This document shows positions 1-7,941 of a stretch of DNA of 64,000 nucleotides, piece after piece (position 1 is the first letter of the stretch; every line of letters starts with the position of its first letter). Both the position numbers and the translations under genes were made by a program. This stretch comes from Fimenecus sp045543095 (GTDB lineage Bacteria; Bacillota; Clostridia; Oscillospirales; Acutalibacteraceae), in NCBI GenBank assembly GCA_045543095.1, contig JAZQMC010000025.1:36240-100239 (forward strand). Direction: 5' to 3'. The notes beneath the pieces are model-generated. The model was not told where the DNA came from and made no database searches. It saw only the letters and a list, made by a program, of their open reading frames with translations.

Positions 1-1155
1 ATCTTTTGAAAGCATAAAGAGTCTTGCATTCTGCTCGGCGGTCATTTCGACCTTATGGTCGGGCTCAAGCCCTACTCCGTTATAGCTTTCGCTCTTATAA
101 GGCACGATTTTTGCAACTGTAAGAGAAACAGCACTACCGTCACTTAATTCAAAGATTTTCTGCATTGTGCCGTTACCTGTGGTTTTTGAACCAACAAGCT
201 GTGCCATACCAAAGTCACGCAAATCGCAAGCAAAAAGCTCTGCCGCACCCGATGTACCAGCATTAACAAGCACTACCATTTGGAAGCTAACGCTGTCAGA
301 ATCCGACGAAAATGTTTCAAGGGTATTGCCGTCTTTATCAACTGCGGTAGCAAGTGAGCCTGTTCCCTCTGTTGCCACGGGAGCAAGCACATCAATACAC
401 TGCACCGCACTACGAATTCTGCCTGTCTCAGTATTGCGAACATCGAAAATTACAGAAGAAACATTGTTTTTCTTCATATACTCAAGTGCATCTTCTAACT
501 GTTCTGCAGTTGTATCATAAAACGCGGTAATCTTTATATAACCCACTGTTCCGTCAAGACTGTAATAAACTGTCTGTGCGGAATAACCGCGAGCAACCGA
601 AACCGTTTTACTCTCTTTATTGTGAGTAAAAGTCACCTGAACATTGGTAAGCTTTTCACCATTAAGAGATTTAATAAGGTCACTATAATTTGTAGCCGAT
701 ACTTTTATATTATCAACTGCGGTGATTACATCGCCCTTTGAAATGCCCTGAAGCTGTGCGGGTGAACCCTTTGACACCTCGGCCACATAGATATTGTTAT
801 TGGTACTGTCATAAACGGCGATAATACCGATTCCGCCCTTATTGCCCTTTTCCTCTTCTTTATAAGAAATATATTCATCGGCGGTCATATAATAGCTGTA
901 ACGGTCACCGATACCGTTTACATAACCATCGGACATATTGGCGTTGAGAAGGTTTTCGTTCATCTCACCGAAATAGTTTTCGCGAACCAAATCATCAATT
1001 TCCGAAATGGTAGAATAAAGGCTTGAACGGTCGGCAACATCTTTGATTATTCCGTTATAAATATTCATTGAAACCGACATTGTGATTGTAACGGTCAATG
1101 CTACTGCAAGGAAAATCAATGCAATTGCTAAGCCTAATGATATTTTTTTATTCAA
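1..1155 (-). CDS. S41 family C-terminal processing peptidase homologue, probably inactive (partial)
   Basis: Reads off the left edge, so the C-terminus is missing. The start is a TTG at 1155 with an AAGGA box upstream. An N-terminal membrane segment (about residues 5-27) is followed by a helical region, a PDZ domain (about 100-180) and an S41 core, the layout of CtpA/CtpB/Tsp proteases that cleave near C-termini outside the membrane. The core reads T-S-G-A-A-E where the family has T-A-S-A-S/A-E, putting Gly303 at the catalytic serine. The later GKG motif reads GNG, putting Asn328 at the catalytic lysine. The 25-residue spacing and the family Asp (Asp314) are kept. It lies downstream of ftsE-ftsX and the LytM gene, so a division-related envelope role is likely. 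Loss of catalysis is inferred from alignment by eye. Confidence 0.85.
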   Translation of the reverse strand, partial: MNKKISLGLAIALIFLAVALTVTITMSVSMNIYNGIIKDVADRSSLYSTISEIDDLVRENYFGEMNENLLNANMSDGYVNGIGDRYSYYMTADEYISYKEEEKGNKGGIGIIAVYDSTNNNIYVAEVSKGSPAQLQGISKGDVITAVDNIKVSATNYSDLIKSLNGEKLTNVQVTFTHNKESKTVSVARGYSAQTVYYSLDGTVGYIKITAFYDTTAEQLEDALEYMKKNNVSSVIFDVRNTETGRIRSAVQCIDVLAPVATEGTGSLATAVDKDGNTLETFSSDSDSVSFQMVVLVNAGTSGAAELFACDLRDFGMAQLVGSKTTGNGTMQKIFELSDGSAVSLTVAKIVPYKSESYNGVGLEPDHKVEMTAEQNARLFMLSKD

Positions 1156-1175
1156 AGGACATCATCCTTTACAAA

Positions 1176-2537
1176 TTAATAAACCAATGGACTTGGGAGA
1201 TAATGTTCGGGGTTTACAGGGCTACCGTTAAGAAGCATCTGGAAATGAAGGTGTGAGCCTGCAACCGGATTTGAGCTTGTTGGTCTTGGGTAAACCGCTG
1301 TACCTGTATTTCCGACAAGGGCTATAACATCGCCCTGCTGAACCTTCTGACCTACTGATACATAACGAACACGGCAATGTGCATAAAGTGTTCTCATACC
1401 GTTACCGTGGTCAATAATGATAACATTACCACCTGTTTGTTGAAAATATGATGTAACAACAGTACCTGAAGCAACGGCATAAATTTTTGCACCATTTGTA
1501 GTTGGGTATGTTTTACCGTTTGTGAAAACACGGTTTGCAGGAGCACAGAAGTCAACTGATTTTGAACCGCGTGAGCTATGCTGTGCATAAGTTGCTGAAT
1601 AGTAAACGGATTTATCCTGAATAGGACTTATGTAGCCTTTTGATGAACGCTTAAAATTGTGGTTACCGCCACTGCTTACATAACCGTCACCTGTTGAGCC
1701 AGAATTACCCGCTTCAGCCTGCATCTGTTTTTCCCACTCTCTGAATGCTGCTTCTGCCTTGGCTTTTTGCCTTTCACCATAAGCCTGATTACTCTGATAT
1801 TTTTCGAGAATGTCATTCTGCTTATTTATGTTCGCGGCAATTTTACTCTCGTCTTTTTCAAGAATTGCAAGCTGATTATCAAGAACTGCTTTTTCTTCTT
1901 CTACTTCTTTTTTATCAGCCTCGATTTGAAGTTTACTTTCTTCAAGTTCAGTACGCTTTGCTTTTAAATCTTCAAGCATTGCATTGAGTTCTTTGATTTT
2001 TTCTTCAAGACCTGTAACGACCGCGTTGTCGTGCTTTGCAACCTGACGGAGAAGCTCACTTCTTACTAAAAAGTCCTCAAAACTGCCTGAATTAAGGAAA
2101 AGTTCAAGTTCGCTTGTTTCACCCGCCATATAGTCAGCACGCATACGTTCTTTTAAAAGCTCATAAGTTTCATCAATGGCCTTGTTCTGTTCTTCTGTCT
2201 GAGTTTCGATTGAAGTAATCTCACTACCGAGTGAAGTTATACGCTTTTGAAGTGATGAAATCTGTGCATTGAGCTCATTAATTTTAACTCTTAAAGGATA
2301 GATTTCTTTTTCTTTTGCGGCTACCTTTGAACTGATAGCGGCATTCTGTTCGTCAAGAGCGTCAAGAAGCTCTTGAACATCTGCTTCGCCCTGTTCATTC
2401 TTTTGAATATATTCTTCCCACTTATCAATTTCATCCTGATAATCGGATTCTGTTTTAGCAGATGACGGGAATGAGAAGGTTGTAACGAGCAAGCAGAGAG
2501 CAAAAAGTAATGAAAAAATCTTTTTACTAATCTTCAC
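1176..2537 (-). CDS. Coiled-coil LytM/M23 protein, EnvC-like murein hydrolase activator
   Basis: A 453-residue exported protein: signal peptide (about 1-27), long coiled coil (about 30-290), a Gly/Ser linker, and a C-terminal M23 domain (about 320-450). This is the layout of EnvC-type partners that FtsEX switches on outside the membrane to license septal wall cleavage. In the M23 zinc motif HxxxD the Asp is present (Asp329) but the His position is Ser325. The later YAH (His387) and HLH (His429, His431) motifs are intact. One missing ligand suggests an activator rather than a hydrolase, as in E. coli EnvC, whose LytM domain is also degenerate. The gene overlaps the 3' end of ftsX by 11 bases, which supports coupled translation. 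The domain call is firm; the activator role is inferred. Confidence 0.88.
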   Translation of the reverse strand: MKISKKIFSLLFALCLLVTTFSFPSSAKTESDYQDEIDKWEEYIQKNEQGEADVQELLDALDEQNAAISSKVAAKEKEIYPLRVKINELNAQISSLQKRITSLGSEITSIETQTEEQNKAIDETYELLKERMRADYMAGETSELELFLNSGSFEDFLVRSELLRQVAKHDNAVVTGLEEKIKELNAMLEDLKAKRTELEESKLQIEADKKEVEEEKAVLDNQLAILEKDESKIAANINKQNDILEKYQSNQAYGERQKAKAEAAFREWEKQMQAEAGNSGSTGDGYVSSGGNHNFKRSSKGYISPIQDKSVYYSATYAQHSSRGSKSVDFCAPANRVFTNGKTYPTTNGAKIYAVASGTVVTSYFQQTGGNVIIIDHGNGMRTLYAHCRVRYVSVGQKVQQGDVIALVGNTGTAVYPRPTSSNPVAGSHLHFQMLLNGSPVNPEHYLPSPLVY

Positions 2538-3435
2538 TTACAACACTCCCCTGTTCTTTAAGATATTTGCCCATTGAAATAAGGCTACCGAATGAACCGG
2601 TGAAAATACCGATTCCCATAAAGATTAAGAGAATATAGCCTGCATAATCACCGAAAGCTACCGGTGTGAACAAAGATAACATATCTTTGAACACATAAAC
2701 CATACCCTGATAAAGCCCTGCGAGAACGCCGAATGAGAAAAGCCCTGAAATGACACCTAAAAGCATGCCCTCAATCATAAATGGCCAACGGATAAACCAG
2801 TTTGTAGCACCAACCGCTTTCATAATGCTGATTTCCAGCTTACGAGAGAACATTGTGATGCGGATTGTGTTTGAAATAATAAACAATGAAACAATAAAGA
2901 GAAGTCCTACCATACCCGCAATTACGATTGTGACTGCTTCTCTTATATCAAGAAGTTTTTCTGCAATATCACTGTTTTCACGGATTGACTCAACCTTTTC
3001 AATTTTCCAAAGTTCATCAACCGTTGCTCTGAAGCCGTTAAGGTCTTTTACAACAACTCTGTAACCGTCGGGCATTGGGTTTTCGTCAAGTCCTTCAAGA
3101 AGAACTGCATCCTCGCCCTTTGAAGCAAGGTAAGTTTCAAGTGCTTCTTCTTTTGAAACAAAAGTGCACTCATGAACATTGGCTATACTCTTGATTTCTG
3201 TTTCTGCACTTGTAAGTTGCTCATCAGTTGTGCCTTTTTCAAAATAAACCATAATCACATTCTGGCTTTCAACCGTATCAAGAAGTGCATTGATATTGAA
3301 GAATATCATTGAACCCAAGCCGATAATTACAAGACATGCCATAAGAACCGAAACTGACGCCAATGACATTAAACGGTTAACCCACACATTGCGGAATCCC
3401 TCTTTAGTGAGGTATTTTAAGCTTGCACCTTTCAT
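2527..3435 (-). CDS. ftsX: Cell division protein FtsX
   Basis: A 302-residue permease-type subunit of the FtsEX complex. It has the FtsX layout: a cytoplasmic N-terminus, a first membrane segment (about 20-45), a large external loop (about 50-165) that contacts the wall-hydrolase partner, and three more membrane segments in a FtsX/MacB domain. Its ATG overlaps the ftsE stop by four bases and its 3' end overlaps the LytM gene, giving ftsE-ftsX-lytM order. FtsX transmits FtsE ATP hydrolysis across the membrane and does not itself transport. Length and topology are normal for Gram-positive FtsX. Confidence 0.95.
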   Translation of the reverse strand: MKGASLKYLTKEGFRNVWVNRLMSLASVSVLMACLVIIGLGSMIFFNINALLDTVESQNVIMVYFEKGTTDEQLTSAETEIKSIANVHECTFVSKEEALETYLASKGEDAVLLEGLDENPMPDGYRVVVKDLNGFRATVDELWKIEKVESIRENSDIAEKLLDIREAVTIVIAGMVGLLFIVSLFIISNTIRITMFSRKLEISIMKAVGATNWFIRWPFMIEGMLLGVISGLFSFGVLAGLYQGMVYVFKDMLSLFTPVAFGDYAGYILLIFMGIGIFTGSFGSLISMGKYLKEQGSVVSED

Positions 3436-4397
3436 TCGGCGTCACCTCCGTTCTCTGTGGTTATGTCATCAAGGTATTTTGAATAGTCAATATCCTCAAT
3501 ACCGTAATTCTTCATAAACTCTTCAAGCTCTTTATCACTGTTTGGCTGTTCATAGAAAGTGTTATTCTTTTTATTTTCGATTACATCGGGTGATGTAACC
3601 TCTTCGCGAAGCTGCTCAACATTTGCCTCAAGTTCAGCCTCTGCTGCCTGCATTAATTCTTCTTTAGTTTCAGGTTTATTCTCAATCTCTTTGGCAGGCT
3701 CTGAAAGAGCTTCAACCGTATATTTCTCACCTGTATCAGAGATAACCTGACCCTTATGTATTGTAATTACGCGGTGATTAAAGCGACGAACAAGCTCATG
3801 CTCGTGAGTTACCATTACCACGGTTGTGCCGTTATTGTTGATATGATTGAGCAAATCAACAATTTCATAAGACATTTCGGGGTCAATATTACCAGTAGGC
3901 TCGTCCGCGATAATAACCCCCGCATTGTTAACGAGTGCACGGGCAAGGGCTACTCTCTGCTGTTCACCACCCGAAAGCTGTGTCGGGAGCTGGCGTGCCT
4001 TTGAAGTAAGACCCACAAGGCTCAACACATAGGGAACTCTTTTGCGAATTTCTTTTTCTTTTGCACCGATAACACGCATTGCGAACGCAACATTATCATA
4101 AACCGTCATATTTGGAATAAGACGGAAATCCTGAAATACGATACCCATTGTTCTGCGGAACTTCGGAATATCTTTTTTCTTGATTTTATTAAGGTTATAG
4201 TTATTTACCATAACAGAGCCACTATCGGGCACCTGTTCACGCATAATAATTTTAAGAAACGTACTTTTACCCGCACCTGATGAACCCACAATAAAGACGA
4301 ATTCGCCGTCTTTAATTTGAATTGAAACATTGTTCAGTGCGTGAGTGCCGTTCTCATAAGTTTTGGAAACATTTTTGAACTCAATCACAATATGCAC
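3432..4397 (-). CDS. ftsE: Cell division ATP-binding protein FtsE with long C-terminal tail
   Basis: ATPase of the FtsEX complex. The Walker A motif GSSGAGKST (about 38-46), signature LSGGEQQR (about 142), Walker B IIADEPTG and the switch His region are all present in the first 225 residues. The remaining 95 or so residues are an acidic, Glu/Asn-rich tail not usual in FtsE, which typically ends near residue 230. The start is GTG at 4397 just after an AAGGATAAG box; a second GTG three codons later is also possible. A sigma-A-like promoter lies about 80-110 bases upstream, so ftsE heads the division operon running to the left edge. Confidence 0.93.
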   Translation of the reverse strand: MHIVIEFKNVSKTYENGTHALNNVSIQIKDGEFVFIVGSSGAGKSTFLKIIMREQVPDSGSVMVNNYNLNKIKKKDIPKFRRTMGIVFQDFRLIPNMTVYDNVAFAMRVIGAKEKEIRKRVPYVLSLVGLTSKARQLPTQLSGGEQQRVALARALVNNAGVIIADEPTGNIDPEMSYEIVDLLNHINNNGTTVVMVTHEHELVRRFNHRVITIHKGQVISDTGEKYTVEALSEPAKEIENKPETKEELMQAAEAELEANVEQLREEVTSPDVIENKKNNTFYEQPNSDKELEEFMKNYGIEDIDYSKYLDDITTENGGDAE

Positions 4398-4474
4398 CTT
4401 ATCCTTTATATTTTTACTTCTGAAATTTAACTAAATATACCCATAGTTACACATCATAACTAATAGTTAAGCAC

Positions 4475-4503
4475 ATTATACCACAAAATATTGTGTTTGT
4501 CGC
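4475..4503 (-). promoter_or_regulatory. Promoter of the ftsE operon
   Basis: On the minus strand GCGACA (-35) and TATAAT (-10) are separated by 17 bases. The -10 is perfect; the -35 matches four of six. The predicted transcript has a leader of about 70 bases before ftsE. Confidence 0.6.
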
Positions 4504-4601
4504 GTTTTTTATAGAAAGTTAACATTTATCGTCGATTTGCATAAAAACAATATAGTTTGCTATGCAATATTAACAATAAATCCTATACACTTGTGTATTT
4601 C

Positions 4602-4756
4602 ATAACGGAGTTATTTCATATCCCGTCAGGGATATTTCATAAATTCTGTAAAGAATTTATTGCATCAATGAAATATTGCTTCGCAATATGAAATAATCCG
4701 TTGGATTATGAAATTTTTACTCCGTAAAAATGCAATAAACTCCTTGCGGAGTTTAT
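4602..4756. repeat. Hairpin array A: seven consecutive short stem-loops with TTTC/GAA spacers
   Basis: Seven adjacent perfect inverted repeats. Arms are at 4602-4606/4610-4614, 4618-4624/4629-4635, 4639-4646/4653-4660, 4673-4679/4683-4689, 4693-4699/4703-4709, 4713-4720/4724-4731 and 4735-4743/4748-4756. Loops are 3-6 bases. Every stem begins with AT and ends with AT. Spacers are TTTC on the left half and GAA/GCA on the right half, so spacer orientation flips near 4665. It lies between the 3' end of the cdaR-like gene and the ftsE promoter. A diverged copy is at 58313-58493. Confidence 0.9.
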
Positions 4757-4765
4757 AAAAAAATA

Positions 4766-4790
4766 GCGGCGGGAGCAAGCCCCCGCCCTA
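4766..4790 (-). terminator. Palindromic intergenic repeat acting as terminator of the cdaR-like gene
   Basis: A GGCGGG...CCCGCC hairpin lies 12 bases past the stop of the upstream minus-strand gene and is followed on that strand by TATTTTTTTA, as in an intrinsic terminator. The same sequence recurs at 15522-15549, so it is also a dispersed repeat. Confidence 0.65.
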
Positions 4791-4801
4791 CATTTATTGA
4801 A

Positions 4802-5887
4802 TTAATACTTAATTGGATTAGCATCAAGGTACTTCTTAACCATAAGTGCTACTTTGAACACGATTGCGTCGTCAAATTCGCGAAGGTCAAGACCTGTAAG
4901 CTTTTTAATCTTTTCAAGACGGTAAACAAGAGTATTTCTGTGAACGAACAATTTTCTTGATGTTTCAGAAACATTGAGGTTATTTTCAAAGAATTTCTGA
5001 ATTGTGAAAAGAGTTTCGTGGTCAAGACTTTCAATTGAACCGCGTTTGAAGATTTCACGCAAGAACATTTCACAAAGAGTTGTAGGAAGCTGATAAATAA
5101 GTCTTGCGATACCTAAATTATCGTAACTTACGATTGTTTTTTCGGTATCAAAAACCTTACCTACCTCAAGAGAAACCTGAGCCTCGCGGAATGAACGAGC
5201 CAAATCCTTAATTGTGTCAATTGTTGTACCGATACCAACAAGAACGTGTGTATAATACTCTGTACCGAGAGAGTCAGCAATTGAGCGAGCAAGCTTTTCA
5301 AGGTCTTTAGTTTCAATATTGCTCTTAACCTCTTTAACGAGAGCAATATCAGTTTCGTTGATATTGATTACGAAATCCTTTGTCTTATCGGGGAACAAGT
5401 CCTGAATAACATCAAAAACAGAAACATCGTTCTTTTCTGTAATTCTGATAAGAAGAACCACGCGTGTAACATCATTATTGAAGTGAAGCTCGCGAGCCTT
5501 AATATAAATATCGCCTGGAAGAATATTATCAAGAATTACGTTCTTGATAAAGTTGCTACGGTCATATTTTTCGTCATAATACTGCTTGATTGTTGAAAGT
5601 GAAACAGAAAGAACCGCAACATAACGGCTTGCCAATTCATCGTCACCCTCAACAAAAACTGCATATTCGGGGTGCATTGGGCCACCGAAAAGTTTATATG
5701 TATATCCGTCAGTAACAATTAAGTCTGATGAAGCAAAAACCTCGTTAACCGCATGGGATTGAACCTCACCTATTCTGCCTAACTCACTGCAGGAAATAAC
5801 AGTGCCTGTTTCATCAATTACGCCGAAAGTTCTGTCGATAACATCAATCATCTGGTGAACTATTCCCTGAAACAATCTGTTTGACAT
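4802..5887 (-). CDS. CdaR/PucR-family transcriptional regulator
   Basis: A 361-residue protein with an N-terminal sensory half resembling the sugar-diacid recognition type and a C-terminal PucR-type helix-turn-helix (about 290-355), seen in the motif around 'LFVHRNTLVYRLEKIK'. Family members (CdaR, PucR) are cytoplasmic activators responding to small metabolites; the ligand here cannot be read from sequence. It is monocistronic: its own promoter is at 5932-5960 and a hairpin terminator follows. No catabolic genes lie beside it, so the regulon is unknown. Confidence 0.85.
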   Translation of the reverse strand: MSNRLFQGIVHQMIDVIDRTFGVIDETGTVISCSELGRIGEVQSHAVNEVFASSDLIVTDGYTYKLFGGPMHPEYAVFVEGDDELASRYVAVLSVSLSTIKQYYDEKYDRSNFIKNVILDNILPGDIYIKARELHFNNDVTRVVLLIRITEKNDVSVFDVIQDLFPDKTKDFVININETDIALVKEVKSNIETKDLEKLARSIADSLGTEYYTHVLVGIGTTIDTIKDLARSFREAQVSLEVGKVFDTEKTIVSYDNLGIARLIYQLPTTLCEMFLREIFKRGSIESLDHETLFTIQKFFENNLNVSETSRKLFVHRNTLVYRLEKIKKLTGLDLREFDDAIVFKVALMVKKYLDANPIKY

Positions 5888-5931
5888 TGTTATACCACCT
5901 TTTATACAAAATCACAATTAAGATACTATGT

Positions 5932-5960
5932 ATTTTACACAATAAAACCCATTTTTGCAA
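5932..5960 (-). promoter_or_regulatory. Promoter of the cdaR-like gene
   Basis: TTGCAA and TAAAAT separated by 17 bases on the minus strand, about 45 bases before the ATG at 5887, which has an AAGGTGG ribosome binding site. Confidence 0.6.
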
Positions 5961-6086
5961 GGGCATTTTTTATATTTTTTGATTTTTTTCAAACATTTTT
6001 CACAAAAATTGACGAATTTTTTGTGAAATCCACGCATTTTAGGGCTTTTTTTACTTGTAAAAGCATTGTTGAAAATGACGAAAAAA

Positions 6087-6800
6087 TTATTTTGTTACTA
6101 TTTTTTCAAGTTCTTCGGGGGTAATTTCACGACATACACCCGCTTTTAAAGTGCTATCAAGCTCTAATTCACCCATTTTTGAACGGTGAAGTGCTACCAC
6201 TTTATTTCCTGCCGCGGCAAACATTCTTTTAACCTGATGATACTTACCCTCGCAAATCATAATTTTAACCAGTGGGCTTATACCGTCTTCTACAATTTCA
6301 AGTTTTGCTTCTTTAAGAGTTGTCCCGTCAGCAAGAGTTATTCCGCTCTCAATAAGTTTAATATCACTATCTGTAAGTGAATGTTCAAGGCGAGCGAGAT
6401 ATGTTTTGAAAATATGATTTTTAGGGGATAAAATTCTGTGGGCAAAATCGCCGTCATCAGTTATAAGCACAAACCCCGTTGTGTCTTTATCAAGTCTGCC
6501 CGCGGGGAAAAGACCTTTACGGTATAATTCGTCGGGTACTAAATCAACAACAGTTTCATCGGTATCACTATCACTTGCAGACACTACACCCTGCGGCTTA
6601 TTCATCATTATATAGATATGCTTTTTAAGGGATAATTCTTCACCGTCAAGGAACACCTTGTCCTTTTGCACATCAATTTTAACGGCACTGTCGCGTACGA
6701 CCTTGCCGTTCAATGTAACTCTTCCCTTTTTAATGATTTCTTTTACATCTTTTCGGGATAATGTGCCCTGTGACGCTAAAACTTTATCAAGTCTTTCCAT
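6087..6800 (-). CDS. RsuA/RluB-family pseudouridine synthase
   Basis: About 237 residues from the ATG at 6800. An S4 RNA-binding domain (about 1-60, starting MERLDKVLAS) precedes a pseudouridine synthase domain. The active-site motif GRLDKDTTG carries the catalytic Asp. Enzymes of this family isomerise a uridine in 16S or 23S rRNA; RsuA versus RluB/RluF cannot be settled by eye. A longer reading frame extends upstream to 6857, but it overlaps the preceding gene and lacks conserved residues, so the ATG 13 bases after that gene's stop is preferred. Probably translated from the same transcript as the DUF4830-like gene. Confidence 0.9.
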   Translation of the reverse strand: MERLDKVLASQGTLSRKDVKEIIKKGRVTLNGKVVRDSAVKIDVQKDKVFLDGEELSLKKHIYIMMNKPQGVVSASDSDTDETVVDLVPDELYRKGLFPAGRLDKDTTGFVLITDDGDFAHRILSPKNHIFKTYLARLEHSLTDSDIKLIESGITLADGTTLKEAKLEIVEDGISPLVKIMICEGKYHQVKRMFAAAGNKVVALHRSKMGELELDSTLKAGVCREITPEELEKIVTK

Positions 6801-6813
6801 TTTAAAAATCCAT

Positions 6814-7296
6814 TCAACTGTCAGATTTCGGCATAGTGAAGCCGTGCATAAAGCCATCTAATTCTACCGAACAGATGTCACCGCCCACTACAAGTCCGTC
6901 ATAAACTAAAACATTGGCGTGAATACATTCTTTATTTTCATAGCCTGTATAGTTTTTCACTGTATATGTCCATCGTTTTACACGCATACCCGCGTAAACG
7001 TTCAAATCAAAGCCCTGATTTTTTTGAATTTCATTATAGGCGGTATAGGTGTCATCAAATTCTTCGGGAATTATAACCTCACGCACTTCAATAGGGTCTT
7101 CGTTAATCTCCCAACCGAATTGAGAGAGAAATGCTATTCGCTCTTCGTGGGTTGAGGCTTTAAGGCTTATATTGTCACCTTTGCCGGTCTGTGCACTGTC
7201 ACGGGAAAGTATAAATAGAGAAATCACCGTAAACACCACAAAAAGCAATAGCAACAGCACCTTAACATGCTTTGACTTTATGGAATATACAAACAT
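6814..7296 (-). CDS. DUF4830-like membrane-anchored protein
   Basis: About 160 residues from the ATG at 7296. One N-terminal membrane segment (about 12-32) is followed by an extracytoplasmic domain. The C-terminal part (NQGFDL...YAGMRVKRWTYTV, then VYDGLVVGGDICS and DGFMHGF) resembles the conserved Clostridia domain DUF4830, whose function is unknown. The ATG is chosen because GAGGTG lies eight bases upstream. That ribosome binding site is inside a predicted hairpin (7302-7347). Confidence 0.75.
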   Translation of the reverse strand: MFVYSIKSKHVKVLLLLLFVVFTVISLFILSRDSAQTGKGDNISLKASTHEERIAFLSQFGWEINEDPIEVREVIIPEEFDDTYTAYNEIQKNQGFDLNVYAGMRVKRWTYTVKNYTGYENKECIHANVLVYDGLVVGGDICSVELDGFMHGFTMPKSDS

Positions 7297-7301
7297 AGAT
7301 A

Positions 7302-7347
7302 AACACCTCGAACACAATTTATATAAATAAATATGCGGCGAGGTGTT
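7302..7347 (-). promoter_or_regulatory. 5' leader hairpin masking the ribosome binding site of the DUF4830-like gene
   Basis: Perfect nine-base arms (plus strand 7302-7310 and 7339-7347). On the transcript the 3' arm contains the GAGGTG Shine-Dalgarno and the 5' arm is its exact complement. The 28-base loop is AT-rich. The 5' arm lies at the predicted transcript start, so part of it may be lost. Confidence 0.5.
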
Positions 7348-7349
7348 AA

Positions 7350-7377
7350 ATTATAATATTAATTATAGATGTATCAA
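7350..7377 (-). promoter_or_regulatory. Promoter of the DUF4830-like gene / pseudouridine synthase pair
   Basis: TTGATA and TATAAT separated by 16 bases on the minus strand. Confidence 0.6.
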
Positions 7378-7407
7378 AATATGGTTATATGAAAAAACAG
7401 ACCATAT

Positions 7408-7941
7408 TTATTCGTCGATACGCTTTGACTGAGATGCTGCACGGAGATGCTGACGAGCACGACGGATTTCGTTTACTGAATTTGTAAGAGTTTCGTCTGC
7501 AACTGCTACGATGCTCTCAACATATTCACTTGCACTCTGACGCATTTCTTTAGACCAGTTTCTTGCCTGCTCTGTAAGCTCGGTAGCACTCTGTCTTGCC
7601 TGCTCAACAATTTCAGTAGCATTCTGTCTTGCCTGCTGAAGAATTTCCGCAGCCTGTGCCTCTGCACCGCGAGTAATTTCGTCTTCAGATATAATTTCTT
7701 TTGCTCTTAAATGTGCTTTTTCGATAATTTTATCGGCACTATCCTGAGCACCTGCAAGAATTTCTTTTCTCTCTGAAGCAATTTTTCTTGCCTGCATAAG
7801 CTCATCGGGCATATTAAGTCTGATATCCTCAATGGCTGTTTTGATTGCCCCTGCATCTACCAAAAGGTTTGATGTAAAGGGAACTGATTTACCTTCTTCA
7901 AGTATGGTTTCGATTTCTTCGAGTAAGCTTTCTATTGTCAT
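7408..7941 (-). CDS. Coiled-coil protein of the rsmD-coaD operon
   Basis: A 177-residue soluble protein, almost all alpha-helical. It contains repeated Ala/Glu/Arg-rich segments (about 95-140, units such as QARQSATE) that form a coiled coil. Clostridial relatives next to coaD are often annotated as 'ATPase' or V-type ATPase subunit H-like, but no nucleotide-binding motif is visible. It starts just before the coaD stop, so it is co-translated with coaD. Function unknown; a scaffolding role is possible. Confidence 0.8.
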   Translation of the reverse strand: MTIESLLEEIETILEEGKSVPFTSNLLVDAGAIKTAIEDIRLNMPDELMQARKIASERKEILAGAQDSADKIIEKAHLRAKEIISEDEITRGAEAQAAEILQQARQNATEIVEQARQSATELTEQARNWSKEMRQSASEYVESIVAVADETLTNSVNEIRRARQHLRAASQSKRIDE

